64,000 bases of DNA, from assembly GCF_012070395.1 (NCBI RefSeq), contig NZ_JAAFYS010000001.1, forward strand, positions 102,001 through 166,000, written 5' to 3'. The position numbers were made by a program, and so were the translations under genes. Of this stretch, positions 46,563 to 54,624 are shown one piece after another (positions within the stretch are counted from its first letter, which is position 1; each line of letters opens with the position of its first letter). This stretch comes from Pseudoroseicyclus tamaricis (lineage in GTDB: Bacteria > Pseudomonadota > Alphaproteobacteria > Rhodobacterales > Rhodobacteraceae). The notes under the pieces are model-generated. The model made no database searches. It saw nothing but the letters and a program-made list of their open reading frames with translations, and was not told the origin of the DNA.

Positions 46563-47522
46563 TCACTTGTACTCGATCAGCCCCATCGCCCGCCCCGTCA
46601 GCCGGCGGCGGTGGTAGGTGAGCAGGCCGATCAGCGTCGGCACCTTGGCGAGCGTATAGAACCCCGCCATCCGCGCCGCGACCCCCGGCGCCAGCCCCCG
46701 CCGCCGCAGCCCCAGCGCTGTCTTCGCCCAGGTCGCCGGCCAGGCGAGGAGGAGCAGGAGCGCCCAGGGCGTGAACGCCAGCCCCGCGAGCGTGACCAGC
46801 GGCAGCGTGAAGCCCCAGCCCCAGGCGCGCGCCCGCTCGCGGGCATTGGCGCCGCGGTGCTTCGCCGCGATCTGCCCCAGCCCGTGGCCGGCGCGCAGCA
46901 TCCGCCGCCACCACTGGCCGATCCGCGTCATGTCGATGTCGTGCCACGTCATCACCGCCGGCAGGCGGAGGAGGCCGCGCCCCTCCTCGGCGAGGCGCAG
47001 GCAGAACTCGTCATCCTCCGAGGCGATGAAGCTGCCGTCGAACCCGTCGAGGGCCGCGAGGTCCCGGTGCCTGACGAGCATGTCCCCGTGGTTGGAGGTC
47101 GTCGGCCCCGGCGGGCGCTGCCACTCCGCCTCTGCCATGCGGTGGTAGATGTTGCGCTCCGGTCGCCGCTCGCGCCGCCAGCCGGTGACCATGCCGAGCG
47201 TCGGGTCCGCCTCCAGCGCGGTGCGGCCCTTGGAGAGCCAGCCCGGCTCCAGCGCGCAATCGCCATCGACGAACTGCACCAGCTCCGGCGGCGCCTCCGC
47301 CAGTGCCGCCAGCCCGGCATTGCGGGCGCGGGCGGCGGTGAAGGGCTGCGTTTTGTCCAGCTCCACCACCTCGGCGCCGAGACGGCGGGCGAGGGCGACG
47401 CTGCCGTCGGAGGAGCCGCTGTCGACGTAGATGACCCGCTCCGCCTCGGCGAGCGCCGCCTCGAGGCAGGCGCGCAGGCGCTCGCCCTCGTCGCGGCCGA
47501 TGGCGATGACGGCGAGGCTCAC
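46563..47522 (-). CDS. Glycosyltransferase family 2
   Basis: 319 aa. VSLAVIAIGRDEGERLRACLEAAL and VIYVDSGSSDGSVALARRLGAEVVEL give the GT-A opening. FTAARARNAGL and LVQFVDGDCALEPGWL contain the DxD, and DGFDGSFIASEDDEFCLRLAEEG the ED region. The C-terminal part has a hydrophobic stretch (LPLVTLAGLAFTPWALLLLLAWPATW) that probably anchors it to the membrane. The start is GTG at 47522, overlapping the GT4 stop by four bases (GTGA); the much longer open frame upstream is a shadow of the GT4 gene. The donor sugar is unknown. Confidence 0.87.
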   Translation of the reverse strand: MSLAVIAIGRDEGERLRACLEAALAEAERVIYVDSGSSDGSVALARRLGAEVVELDKTQPFTAARARNAGLAALAEAPPELVQFVDGDCALEPGWLSKGRTALEADPTLGMVTGWRRERRPERNIYHRMAEAEWQRPPGPTTSNHGDMLVRHRDLAALDGFDGSFIASEDDEFCLRLAEEGRGLLRLPAVMTWHDIDMTRIGQWWRRMLRAGHGLGQIAAKHRGANARERARAWGWGFTLPLVTLAGLAFTPWALLLLLAWPATWAKTALGLRRRGLAPGVAARMAGFYTLAKVPTLIGLLTYHRRRLTGRAMGLIEYK

Positions 47523-48697
47523 GGGCTCCCCCGTAAGAGGGCGGCGAGCGTCTCCGCCTCGCCGGCGGAGGTGAAGCCGGCGGTGACGGCGGCGCGCCCG
47601 GCGCGGCCCATGGCGGCGCCGTCGCCGGCGAGAACGGCGAGGATCGCCTCTGCCAGCGCCGCGGGGTCGCCGGGCGGGACGAGGCGGCCGGAGACGCCAT
47701 CCTCCACCAGCTCCGCCACCCCGGCGATGCGGGTGGCGACGACGGGCACCTCGGCGGCCAGCGCCTCCATCAGCACGACGGGCAGGCCCTCGGCGAAGCT
47801 GGGCAGGACGAAGAGATCGGTGGTGCTCAGCGCCTCCGCCACCGCCTCCTGGCTCTGGTAGCCGGCGAAGGTGACGGGCAGGCCGGCCGCCCGCCGCTCC
47901 AGCGCCGCCCGGTCCGGCCCGTCGCCGATGAGGGTGAGGCGCAGGTCGGGCCGCTGGCGCAGGGCCTCGGCGAAGGCCTCCAGCAGCACCGGCAGGCCCT
48001 TGGCGGCGGCGAGCCGGCCGACGAAGAGGAGCTGCGTGCCCTCCCGCGCCCCGGCGCGGTAGCGGGCCGGGTCGATGCCGCAATGGACGATGTGCAGCTT
48101 CGGCCAGTCGGCCTCCGGCGACAGCAGCATCGCCTGAGAGCGAGCGAAATGCGAGATGCAGGCGACGAAGCGGGCGCGGGCGATCTTCTCCGGCAGCGCC
48201 CAGCGGTCGGTGGCGAAGAAGTCATCCGGCCCGTGCAGCGTGAAGGAGAAGGGCAGCCCGGTCAGCTCGGCGGCAAGCATGGCGACGGTCCCGGCGGACT
48301 GGGCGATGTGGTTGTGGAGATGCGTGGCCCCGATGGCGGCCAGGTGCCGGGCAAGGGTGATGGCCTCGGCGAGGTAGATCGCCTGATAGGCGAGGGCGCG
48401 GAGGCCCCCGGGGCTGGTCCGCCACGCCAGCACCGCCGCCCGGGCGAGGCGGCCCGGCCTGCGCAGCGCGTCGCCGAGGGCGAAGAGCACCTCCCGCGGC
48501 CGCTTGAGGGCGGGCAGGACGGCAAAGGTCCGCCCCGCCTCCTCCCGCTGCTCGGGGCCGGTGAGATGCTCCGGCCCCGTCCGCCGGATGGTGCAGGTGG
48601 CGACGTCGAGGCCGAGGGCGCGGAGGGCGGCGACCTCGCGCTGGATGAAGGTGTCGGTGGCGCGGGGGTACTCGCCGGTGAGATAGGCGATGGTCAT
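47519..48697 (-). CDS. Glycosyltransferase family 4
   Basis: 392 aa GT-B enzyme. The N-terminal half starts IAYLTGEYPRATDTFIQREVAAL, a sequence seen in colanic-acid-type transferases, and has HLHNHIAQSAGTVAMLAAELTGLPFSFTLHGPDDFFA. The C-terminal half has QLLFVGRLAAAKGLPVLLEAFAEAL, LTLIGDGPDRAALE and FVLPSFAEGLPVVLMEALAAEVPVVATRIAGVAELV, the E-x7-E of retaining enzymes. It overlaps both neighbours by four bases, so it belongs to the epimerase-GT4-GT2 operon. Confidence 0.9.
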   Translation of the reverse strand: MTIAYLTGEYPRATDTFIQREVAALRALGLDVATCTIRRTGPEHLTGPEQREEAGRTFAVLPALKRPREVLFALGDALRRPGRLARAAVLAWRTSPGGLRALAYQAIYLAEAITLARHLAAIGATHLHNHIAQSAGTVAMLAAELTGLPFSFTLHGPDDFFATDRWALPEKIARARFVACISHFARSQAMLLSPEADWPKLHIVHCGIDPARYRAGAREGTQLLFVGRLAAAKGLPVLLEAFAEALRQRPDLRLTLIGDGPDRAALERRAAGLPVTFAGYQSQEAVAEALSTTDLFVLPSFAEGLPVVLMEALAAEVPVVATRIAGVAELVEDGVSGRLVPPGDPAALAEAILAVLAGDGAAMGRAGRAAVTAGFTSAGEAETLAALLRGSP

Positions 48698-49581
48698 CGG
48701 TCGCCGACTCCATGCTTCGGGCGCCAGCCGGTCTCCTTCAGGCGGGCGTTGGCGTAGCGCGCCGGAGCGAAGCGGGCGCGGAGGGTCGCCCGGCGCAGGA
48801 GGCCGGGCAGGCGCGGGCCGAGCCGGGGAATGCGTGCGAGGAGCGGGGCCGCTTCATCGAGCAGCCGCCAGGGCAGCGGCAGGGCGAGGCGCGGCCAGCC
48901 GGTGGCACGGCGCAGGGCGCGGATGCAGGCGGCCCGGTCCGGCAGGTCGTCGCCGACGGCGGTGTAGAGGCGCAGGCCCGGCGCCTCCCGCTCCGCCGCC
49001 CGGACAAGCGCCTCGGCGGCGTCGGCGACGTGGAGGAGCGGGACCTCTCCTCGGCCACCGAGGCGCAGCAGGATCGGCCCGGCGGCGAGGCCGAGATGGG
49101 CGTTGCTGAGGTGCGTCTCGTCCCAGAGCGCGCCGAGGCGCAGGATGGTCGCGGCGCGGCCGGAGGCGGCGGCCTCCGCCCGGACCATTCCCTCCTGGGC
49201 GATCTTGGCGCGGCTGTAGGCGTCGCGGCCCCGCGGGTCCGGCTCCAGCGGTGTCTCCTCTTCGACCAGCGCCGGGCCGCCGCCCTGCACGCCGCCATGT
49301 ACGCCGATAGAGCCGGCGAGGACGAGGCGGGCGGGGTGGCCCTCCATCGCGCGGAGGAGCGAGAGGGTGGCCTGCACCGTGTCCCGCGCGGCGCGGGCGC
49401 TGTCCATCGCGGCGGCGCAGTGGATGACGGCGTCCACGCCGTCGAGCGCGCCGGGGGGCAGGCCCTCGGCGAGGTCGCCCTCGGCGCGGGTGAGGGGGCG
49501 GATGTCATGGCCGCGCGCTTCGGCGGCGGCGCGGGTGGCGCGGCCGAGGAAGCCGCCGGCGCCGGTGAGGAGGATCAGCAT
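48694..49581 (-). CDS. NAD-dependent epimerase/dehydratase (extended SDR)
   Basis: 295 aa. A Rossmann opening ILLTGAGGFLGRATRAAAEARG, then DAVIHCAAAMDS, LVLAGSIGVHGG (Ser of the triad region) and DAYSRAKIAQEG, which carries the YxxxK pair. The C-terminal half (LRLYTAVGDDLPDRAACIRAL...) resembles sugar-nucleotide epimerases or reductases. The exact reaction is unknown. It is first in the leftward operon epimerase-GT4-GT2, and its start is preceded by the GC-rich repeat at 49612. Confidence 0.85.
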   Translation of the reverse strand: MLILLTGAGGFLGRATRAAAEARGHDIRPLTRAEGDLAEGLPPGALDGVDAVIHCAAAMDSARAARDTVQATLSLLRAMEGHPARLVLAGSIGVHGGVQGGGPALVEEETPLEPDPRGRDAYSRAKIAQEGMVRAEAAASGRAATILRLGALWDETHLSNAHLGLAAGPILLRLGGRGEVPLLHVADAAEALVRAAEREAPGLRLYTAVGDDLPDRAACIRALRRATGWPRLALPLPWRLLDEAAPLLARIPRLGPRLPGLLRRATLRARFAPARYANARLKETGWRPKHGVGDR

Positions 49582-49611
49582 GGGCGCCTCTCCGGGGTGG
49601 CAGGCCGGGGA

Positions 49612-49676
49612 GGGGGGCTGTCTGCCCCCCGCCGGCTATGCCGGCCCCCCCGAGGATATTTCGAGAAAAGCGAGGG
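49612..49676. repeat. GC-rich hairpin repeat, family iv copy 5 (reverse orientation)
   Basis: ggggggctgtctgccccccgccggc...ccggccccccc followed by gaggatatttcgagaaaagcgag: the same unit as copies 3 and 4 read from the other strand, and close to copy 1 in its gatattt...aaaagcgag end. It lies between the oxidoreductase stop and the epimerase start. Confidence 0.75.
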
Positions 49677-49696
49677 GGCGGGGGCCGGTGCAAGGG

Positions 49697-50830
49697 TCAG
49701 GCGGCCCATGGCATCGGCTCTAGGGGCGGGCAGGTCGTCGTCATCTCGGCGCGGGCGCCGGCGGCGATGGCGAGGGTGACCTCCGTCAGGTGCAGGGCGT
49801 AGGCGCCCGAGAGGCGGGAGGGGCGGCCGGCGGCGATGGCGGAGAGCATCTCCGCCGGGCCGAGGGCGAAGTTCATGGAGGCAGCGCCGGAGCGGCGGAC
49901 CATCGGGTGGGGCCTGCCGGAGAGGCCGATATCGCGCGCCACCGGCTCCTCGAAGAGGCGGCGGCGGAGGGTGCGGCGGCGGCGCAGGCGCACGGGGGCG
50001 GCATTGTCCCACGCGCGCGGCACCTCCAGCACGCCGGTGTCGCCGACGATGCGCAGCCGGTGATCATGCGGGGCGGCGATGGAGCAGGTGAGCCGGGCGA
50101 CGGGGCCCGCGGCGAAGTGCAGCACGGCGGTGGAGAAATCCGGTTGGCCGGTGACGCCGCGCTTGTCCGGGATGGTCTCGGCAATCGCCGCCTCCACCCG
50201 CGAGACGCTGCCGAAGGCGGCGATCAGCCAGGAGAGCCAGTAGCCGGCATGTTCCATCGTGCAGCCCACGGTGAACTCGTCGCGCCACGGCCAGGGGGCG
50301 CCGCTCTGCGAGGCCCATTGCTCCAGCGGGGCCTGCGGGATGAAGCCGTCGTCGAGCTCCGCGTAGATCAGCCGGGGCGTGCCCGGGTGTCCGGCGCGGA
50401 GGGCGCGGAAGAGGCCCTGCGCGGTGCGGGAGAGCACGGAGGAGGGGGCAGAGGCGAGCTGCAGGCCCCGGGCCTCGGCGAGGGCGGCGAGCTCCCGGGC
50501 CTCGCCCAGCGCCGTCACCATGGGCTTCTCGGAGAAGACATGCGCGCCGGCGGTCAGGCAGGCGCGGGTGACGGCGGCGTGCTCGCCGGGGTTGGTGAGG
50601 TTGAGCACCACGCCGCCCGAGGGGAGGGTCGCGAAGAGCGAGGCCATCGAGGGCAGGGCGGCGATGCCCCAGTGGGTGCAGAAGGCGGCGAGGCGGACGG
50701 GATCGCGGTCATGCGCGCCGGTGACCGCGATCTCCGGGTGGAGGGCGAGCGAGCGCATGTAGAGGTCGGCCACGTAGCCGCAGCCGACGAGGCTCACCGC
50801 CCCCGATCCCCCTGTGCCGCGCGTTGCCAT
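49697..50830 (-). CDS. Gfo/Idh/MocA family oxidoreductase
   Basis: 377 aa. The N-terminal Rossmann domain is VSLVGCGYVADLYMRSLALHPEIAVTGAHDRD, then VLNLTNPGEHAAVTRACLTAGAHVFSEKPM with the EKP signature. The second half is the alpha/beta domain typical of the family (TMEHAGYWLSWLIAAFG, DFSTAVLHFAAGPVARLTCSIAAPHDHRLRIVGDTGVLEV). In glycan loci such enzymes often oxidise or reduce nucleotide sugars. The start ATG at 50828-50830 was chosen because ggggagag sits right before it; an ATG 18 bases upstream has no ribosome site. It is divergent from the WecG-like gene over 104 bp. Confidence 0.88.
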   Translation of the reverse strand: MATRGTGGSGAVSLVGCGYVADLYMRSLALHPEIAVTGAHDRDPVRLAAFCTHWGIAALPSMASLFATLPSGGVVLNLTNPGEHAAVTRACLTAGAHVFSEKPMVTALGEARELAALAEARGLQLASAPSSVLSRTAQGLFRALRAGHPGTPRLIYAELDDGFIPQAPLEQWASQSGAPWPWRDEFTVGCTMEHAGYWLSWLIAAFGSVSRVEAAIAETIPDKRGVTGQPDFSTAVLHFAAGPVARLTCSIAAPHDHRLRIVGDTGVLEVPRAWDNAAPVRLRRRRTLRRRLFEEPVARDIGLSGRPHPMVRRSGAASMNFALGPAEMLSAIAAGRPSRLSGAYALHLTEVTLAIAAGARAEMTTTCPPLEPMPWAA

Positions 50831-50934
50831 TCTCTCCCCTAAACCCATGCAACCATGGCAACAGTTTGGCCCGGTTATGGGGGAGAGGGCCAGAGGGGGA
50901 TTGCGAAGCCGGCGCAGTCGGGGAAGGTGGGTGC

Positions 50935-51690
50935 ATGTGCAGCTTCCTCCTCCCCGCCGGTCCCTGCGACGTGGCCGTCAACGTGCCCGACATGGCCGCG
51001 CTGGAGACGGAGGTGAGCCGGCGGCTGGCGGAGGGCGAGGGCTTCGCGCTGGCGACGCTCAACCTCGACCATGTGGTGAAGCTGCGCCGCGATGCCTCCT
51101 TCCGGGAGGCCTATGCAAGGCACGAGCTGGTGACGGCCGACGGCAACCCGATCGTCTGGCTCTCGCGGATGGCGGGACACGGGGTGGCGCTGATCCCGGG
51201 GTCGGACCTGATCCTGCCGCTCTGCCGGTTGGCGGCGGTGGCGGGGGCGCCGGTGGCGCTGCTCGGCGCGACGGAGACGGCCCTGAGGGGGGCCTCCCGC
51301 CGGCTGAAGGAGGAGGTGCCGGGGCTGGAGGTGGCGGCCCGGGTGGCGCCGCCGATGGGCTTCGACCCCGAGGGCCACGCGGCCGAGGCGGCGCTGCAGG
51401 AGGTGGCGGAGGCCGGTGCCCGGCTGGTCTTCCTGGCGCTCGGCGCGCCGAAGCAGGAGCGGCTGGCGGCCCGGGGGAGGCGGTTGCATCCGGGGCTGGG
51501 TTTCGTCTCCATCGGGGCCGGGCTGGATTTCCTGGCCGGGACGCAGCGGCGCGCGCCGGAATTCGTGCGCGAGCTGGCGCTGGAGTGGCTCTGGCGGATG
51601 GTGAACGACCCGAGGCGGCTGGCGCGGCGGTATGTCGACTCGGCGGCGGTGCTGCCGGGTCTGGTCTGGCGGGTGCGGCGGCAGGCGTGA
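50935..51690 (+). CDS. WecG/TagA/CpsF family glycosyltransferase
   Basis: 251 aa, the normal size for the GT26 family. Landmarks are FALATLNLDHVVKLRRDASFREAY, ELVTADGNPIVWLSRM (the conserved TxDGxPIVW), GSDLILPLCRLAA, VALLGATETALRGASRRL and LVFLALGAPKQERLAARGRRLHPGLGFVSIGAGLDFLAGTQRRAPEFVRELALEWLWRMVNDP. Family role: adds a ManNAc(A)- or glucose-type sugar to the lipid-linked first sugar, usually the second step in repeat-unit synthesis, and would act after the initiating transferase at 23712. The start ATG at 50935 has ggaagg upstream; an earlier in-frame start gives an unconserved extension. Repeats of families ii and iii follow it. Confidence 0.88.
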   Translation: MCSFLLPAGPCDVAVNVPDMAALETEVSRRLAEGEGFALATLNLDHVVKLRRDASFREAYARHELVTADGNPIVWLSRMAGHGVALIPGSDLILPLCRLAAVAGAPVALLGATETALRGASRRLKEEVPGLEVAARVAPPMGFDPEGHAAEAALQEVAEAGARLVFLALGAPKQERLAARGRRLHPGLGFVSIGAGLDFLAGTQRRAPEFVRELALEWLWRMVNDPRRLARRYVDSAAVLPGLVWRVRRQA

Positions 51691-51796
51691 CGGGGGCCAG
51701 GCAGACCTGCCTGGCGCTCCGTCTCGTCGAGCGCGAGGCTCCATTCCCGCCGGCCCGTGCTTGTCCCCCGCGCGGAATCAAGGCCGGAGGCCGCCG

Positions 51797-51931
51797 CGCG
51801 AGCGCCGGCCCGTCCCCGCGGGCTGGCGCTCTGGCTGGGCTTGGTGCTTAGCGGCCCGCGGCGAGGGGCTTGGCCGGCATAAAGCGCGCAGCAGGAATGT
51901 GGCAGCGCCACCCCACAGGCCGGCGTGCGAC
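51797..51931. repeat. ~144-bp foldback element, copy B (divergent arms)
   Basis: It shares the internal blocks gggctggcgctctgg, gggcttggtgct, aggggcttggccggcata and gcgccacccca with the other copies. The arms (gcgagcgccggcccgt and acaggccggcgtgcg) are less well matched to each other. Confidence 0.78.
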
Positions 51932-51992
51932 GGTGGTGCCTGTGGCGGGCCGGGTGTGGCGGGCGTCGCGCTCCACCGGCGAGCGGGGGAGC

Positions 51993-52051
51993 GGTGGGTT
52001 GGAATCCCACCCTACGATTGGGCGCCTCGTAGGGTGGGTTTGTAACCCACC
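51993..52051. repeat. Inverted REP pair (BIME-like), family iii
   Basis: Plus-strand unit 52029-52051: GTAG followed by ggtgggtt-tgt-aacccacc, a perfect 8-bp stem. Minus-strand unit 51993-52015: GTAG followed by a stem with one mismatch. Thirteen bases separate them. A GTAG head before a stem-loop is the known form of REP sequences served by RAYT (TnpA-REP) proteins; no RAYT gene is in the window. Confidence 0.82.
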
Positions 52052-52120
52052 TTGCCTCGGTCCCCTCAGGGGAGACCAAGGTCCCCGCTCTTCCCCCCGC
52101 GCGGAATCAAGCCGCAGGCG

Positions 52121-52260
52121 CCGTGCGAGCGCCGGCCCGTCCCCGCGGGCTGGCGCTCTGTCTGGGCTTGGTGCCTCGCTCGGAGCGGGGAGGGGCGTGG
52201 CTGGCATAAAGCGCGCCGCATAGGCGTTGAGGCGCCACCCCACGGGCCGGCGTGCGACGG
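52121..52260. repeat. ~144-bp foldback element, copy C
   Basis: Arms 52121-52140 (ccgtgcgagcgccggcccgt) and 52242-52260 (acgggccggcgtgcgacgg). Compared with copy A, cTgccc became cGgccc on the left and gggcAg became gggcCg on the right, so the pair is kept by two changes. The internal blocks are as in the others. Confidence 0.85.
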
Positions 52261-52318
52261 CAGCGCTGCTTGCGAGCCATGCTGGCTCCCGTCGCACCCG
52301 GCGGATCTGCCGCCCCGC

Positions 52319-53062
52319 CTAACCCAGCCGCCGCGCCGGCGCCCTCTCCGCCATCCCCACCTTCGCCGCCACCCGGCGCTTCAGGCCCATCGGCGGCGGG
52401 ATCTCGCGGTCCATCTCCCAGGTGGTGCCGGTGAGGCTCGGCTCCTGCCAAAGGGCGAGCGTCGCGCCCCATCCCGCGGCCACGGCGGGGTCCAGCCCCG
52501 TCGCCAGGCCCATCCCGGTGTTCAGCGCCCCCGGCATCCAGTCGTTGATGACGATGCGCGGAAAGCGCGCGCCGAGGTCGGCGATCATGGCGCGGGTCAG
52601 GGCGCGGCCCGCCTCCTTGCTCACCGAGTAGGCGCCGCTCCCCGCCAGCGGCGCCACGCCGGCGAAGGAGGAGACGTTGAGGATGCGCCCCTCCCCCGCC
52701 GCCACCATGTCGCGCAGCGCCTCCTTGGCGGCGGCGGCGTAGCCGGTGAGGTTGGTCGCCATGACGGCGGCGAAGTCCCCGGCGCTCTCCTGCAGGAAAT
52801 CCGCCCTCGGGTAGACCGCCGCGTTGTTGATGAGGATCGACACCGGCCCCACGTCCCGCACTCTCCCGAACGCCTCCGCGAGGCTCTCCGGGTCGGCCAC
52901 GTCGGCGGGCACCGGCAGGAACAGCTCTCCCGCCCGCGCCGCCGTCTCCTCCAGCGCCTCCGCCCGGCGCCCGAGGCCGGCGACGCGCTGCCCACGGCCC
53001 GTCAGCGCCACGGCCAGCTCCCGGCCGAGGCCGCTGCCGGCGCCTGTCACCACCGCGATCAC
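52319..53062 (-). CDS. Short-chain dehydrogenase/reductase
   Basis: 247 aa classical SDR. TGAGSGLGRELAVAL is the cofactor loop, ILINNAAVYP the NNA motif, ILNVSSFAGVAPLAGSGAYSVSKEAG the Ser-Tyr-x3-Lys triad region. The C-terminal end diverges from common families (GTTWEMDREIPPPMGLKRRVAAKVG). The substrate is unknown. It is last in a leftward operon, with the GMC oxidoreductase overlapping it by four bases, so the two probably act on the same alcohol/ketone or sugar-derived compound. Confidence 0.88.
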   Translation of the reverse strand: MIAVVTGAGSGLGRELAVALTGRGQRVAGLGRRAEALEETAARAGELFLPVPADVADPESLAEAFGRVRDVGPVSILINNAAVYPRADFLQESAGDFAAVMATNLTGYAAAAKEALRDMVAAGEGRILNVSSFAGVAPLAGSGAYSVSKEAGRALTRAMIADLGARFPRIVINDWMPGALNTGMGLATGLDPAVAAGWGATLALWQEPSLTGTTWEMDREIPPPMGLKRRVAAKVGMAERAPARRLG

Positions 53063-54624
53063 GGGCGCCTCGCGATGCTATCCGCCACGCGCAGGGCATG
53101 GGCGGCGATGGTGAGGCTGGGGTTTACGCCCATCGAGGTGGGGAAGATGCTCGAATCGAGCACCCAGAGGTTCTCCAGCCCGTGCACCCGCCCGTCCGCG
53201 GCCACGACGGCACGGGCCGGGTCCTCCCCGAAGCGCAACGTTCCGCAGGGATGGCCGAGGTTCGGCTCCGGCGTGGGGGAGAGCATCATCACCGGCCGCC
53301 CGATGCCGCGGATCAGCCGGCGGAAGCGGCGGCGGCGGGCGCGCAGCTCGTCGGTGATCCGGTATTCGATGCGCATGTGTCCGTCCGCCCCCGTCAGCAC
53401 CCGGTTCTCGTCGTAGGGCAGGTCCTCCAGCAGGCCGACGAAGATCTTCGCCGAGCCAAGGAGCCGCAGCGCCACCGCCGCCGGCAGGCGCGCCGCCTCC
53501 TGCGCGAGTCGGGAGCGGCCGGCAGGCACGCCGGCCAGCCGCTCCCGCAGCGCGTGGAGGATGGCGCCGAAGTCGGCCTCCACCCCCAGCGCCTGCACCA
53601 TGCCGAGGCGCTCGCCCCCGGCGGCGTAGAAATCCCGCAGCCCTACCGCCTTGGCGGCGCCGGTGCCGCGCGCCGCGCGCCCGGGGAAGAGCGCGAAGAG
53701 CTCGTTGAAGTGGAACATCAGCCCCCGCCCGACGAGGCCCGAGCGGTTGCCGAGCCCCTCCGGCCAGGCCTCGCTGGCCGAGGCCAGCAGCAGGCGCGGG
53801 GAGTTCAGCGCCCCCGCGGCGAGGAGCACGCGGGGGGCGGAGACCTCCCGCATCTCGCCGTGCCGGCGCAGCGTCACCCCGGTGATCCGCCCGCCGTCCT
53901 CCTTCAGGCGCAGCACCTCCGCCTCGTCCCAGAGCTCGGCGCGGCCGGTGGCAAGCGCCGGCTCCACCCCGGCGGAGCGGCCGTCGCGCTTGCAGGGGCG
54001 GGGGCACTTGGTGCCGACGCAGCCGAGGCAGCCCGGCTCGCCCCGGATCGCGCTGTGCAGCTGGTAGGGATGGCGCCCCGCCTTGCGCAGCGCGGCGAGG
54101 ATCGCGGCATCCCCCGCCTCCGGTTCGCCCGCCGGCAGGAGGGCGGGCTGCGGCTCTCTGCCCAGCGGGTCGGCCTCGCCCCGCACCTCGTAGAGCGCCT
54201 CGGCGGCGTCGAACCAGGGGCGCATCTCGTCCCAACCGATGGGCCAGCCGCCGGTGGGGTGGGGCATCGCGTCCGTCGGCTCCAGGTCATGCCGCTCCGG
54301 CCGCTCCAACGTTGCCGCGTAGAAGACGGAGGAGCCGCCGACGGTGCTGCCGATCACCGGGTTGACCGGCCGCTCCACCCCGTCCAGCGCCAGCACCGCC
54401 GGCTCGGGCCAGAGCCCGTGGAGGGCGCGGGCGAAGGGGTCGGCCGTGTCCACGGCGGTGCCGTTCGCTTCCGCCCGGTGTCCGGCGCGGCCGCGCTCGA
54501 GGAAGAGCACCCGCATCCCCGCCTCCGCCAGCGCCCGCCCGGCGGTGCCGCCGCCCATGCCGGTGCCGATGACGATGACGTCAAAGGAGGCGGCGAAGGG
54601 GGCGTCGCGTGTCGGCGCCTCCAT
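53059..54624 (-). CDS. GMC family oxidoreductase
   Basis: 521 aa flavoprotein. The FAD loop FDVIVIGTGMGGGTAGRALAEAGMRVLFLERG is near the N-terminus, VIGSTVGGSSVFYAATLERP follows, and the C-terminal GMC domain ends ENLWVLDSSIFPTSMGVNPSLTIAAHALRVADSI. A cysteine-rich stretch, CLGCVGTKCPRPCKRDG, appears near residues 200-220; it also occurs in related sugar/alcohol oxidoreductases and may bind metal or simply be structural. Oxidation of a hydroxyl on a sugar or small alcohol is the likely type of reaction. The start ATG at 54622-54624 shares one base with the acyltransferase stop (TGATG). Confidence 0.87.
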   Translation of the reverse strand: MEAPTRDAPFAASFDVIVIGTGMGGGTAGRALAEAGMRVLFLERGRAGHRAEANGTAVDTADPFARALHGLWPEPAVLALDGVERPVNPVIGSTVGGSSVFYAATLERPERHDLEPTDAMPHPTGGWPIGWDEMRPWFDAAEALYEVRGEADPLGREPQPALLPAGEPEAGDAAILAALRKAGRHPYQLHSAIRGEPGCLGCVGTKCPRPCKRDGRSAGVEPALATGRAELWDEAEVLRLKEDGGRITGVTLRRHGEMREVSAPRVLLAAGALNSPRLLLASASEAWPEGLGNRSGLVGRGLMFHFNELFALFPGRAARGTGAAKAVGLRDFYAAGGERLGMVQALGVEADFGAILHALRERLAGVPAGRSRLAQEAARLPAAVALRLLGSAKIFVGLLEDLPYDENRVLTGADGHMRIEYRITDELRARRRRFRRLIRGIGRPVMMLSPTPEPNLGHPCGTLRFGEDPARAVVAADGRVHGLENLWVLDSSIFPTSMGVNPSLTIAAHALRVADSIARRP

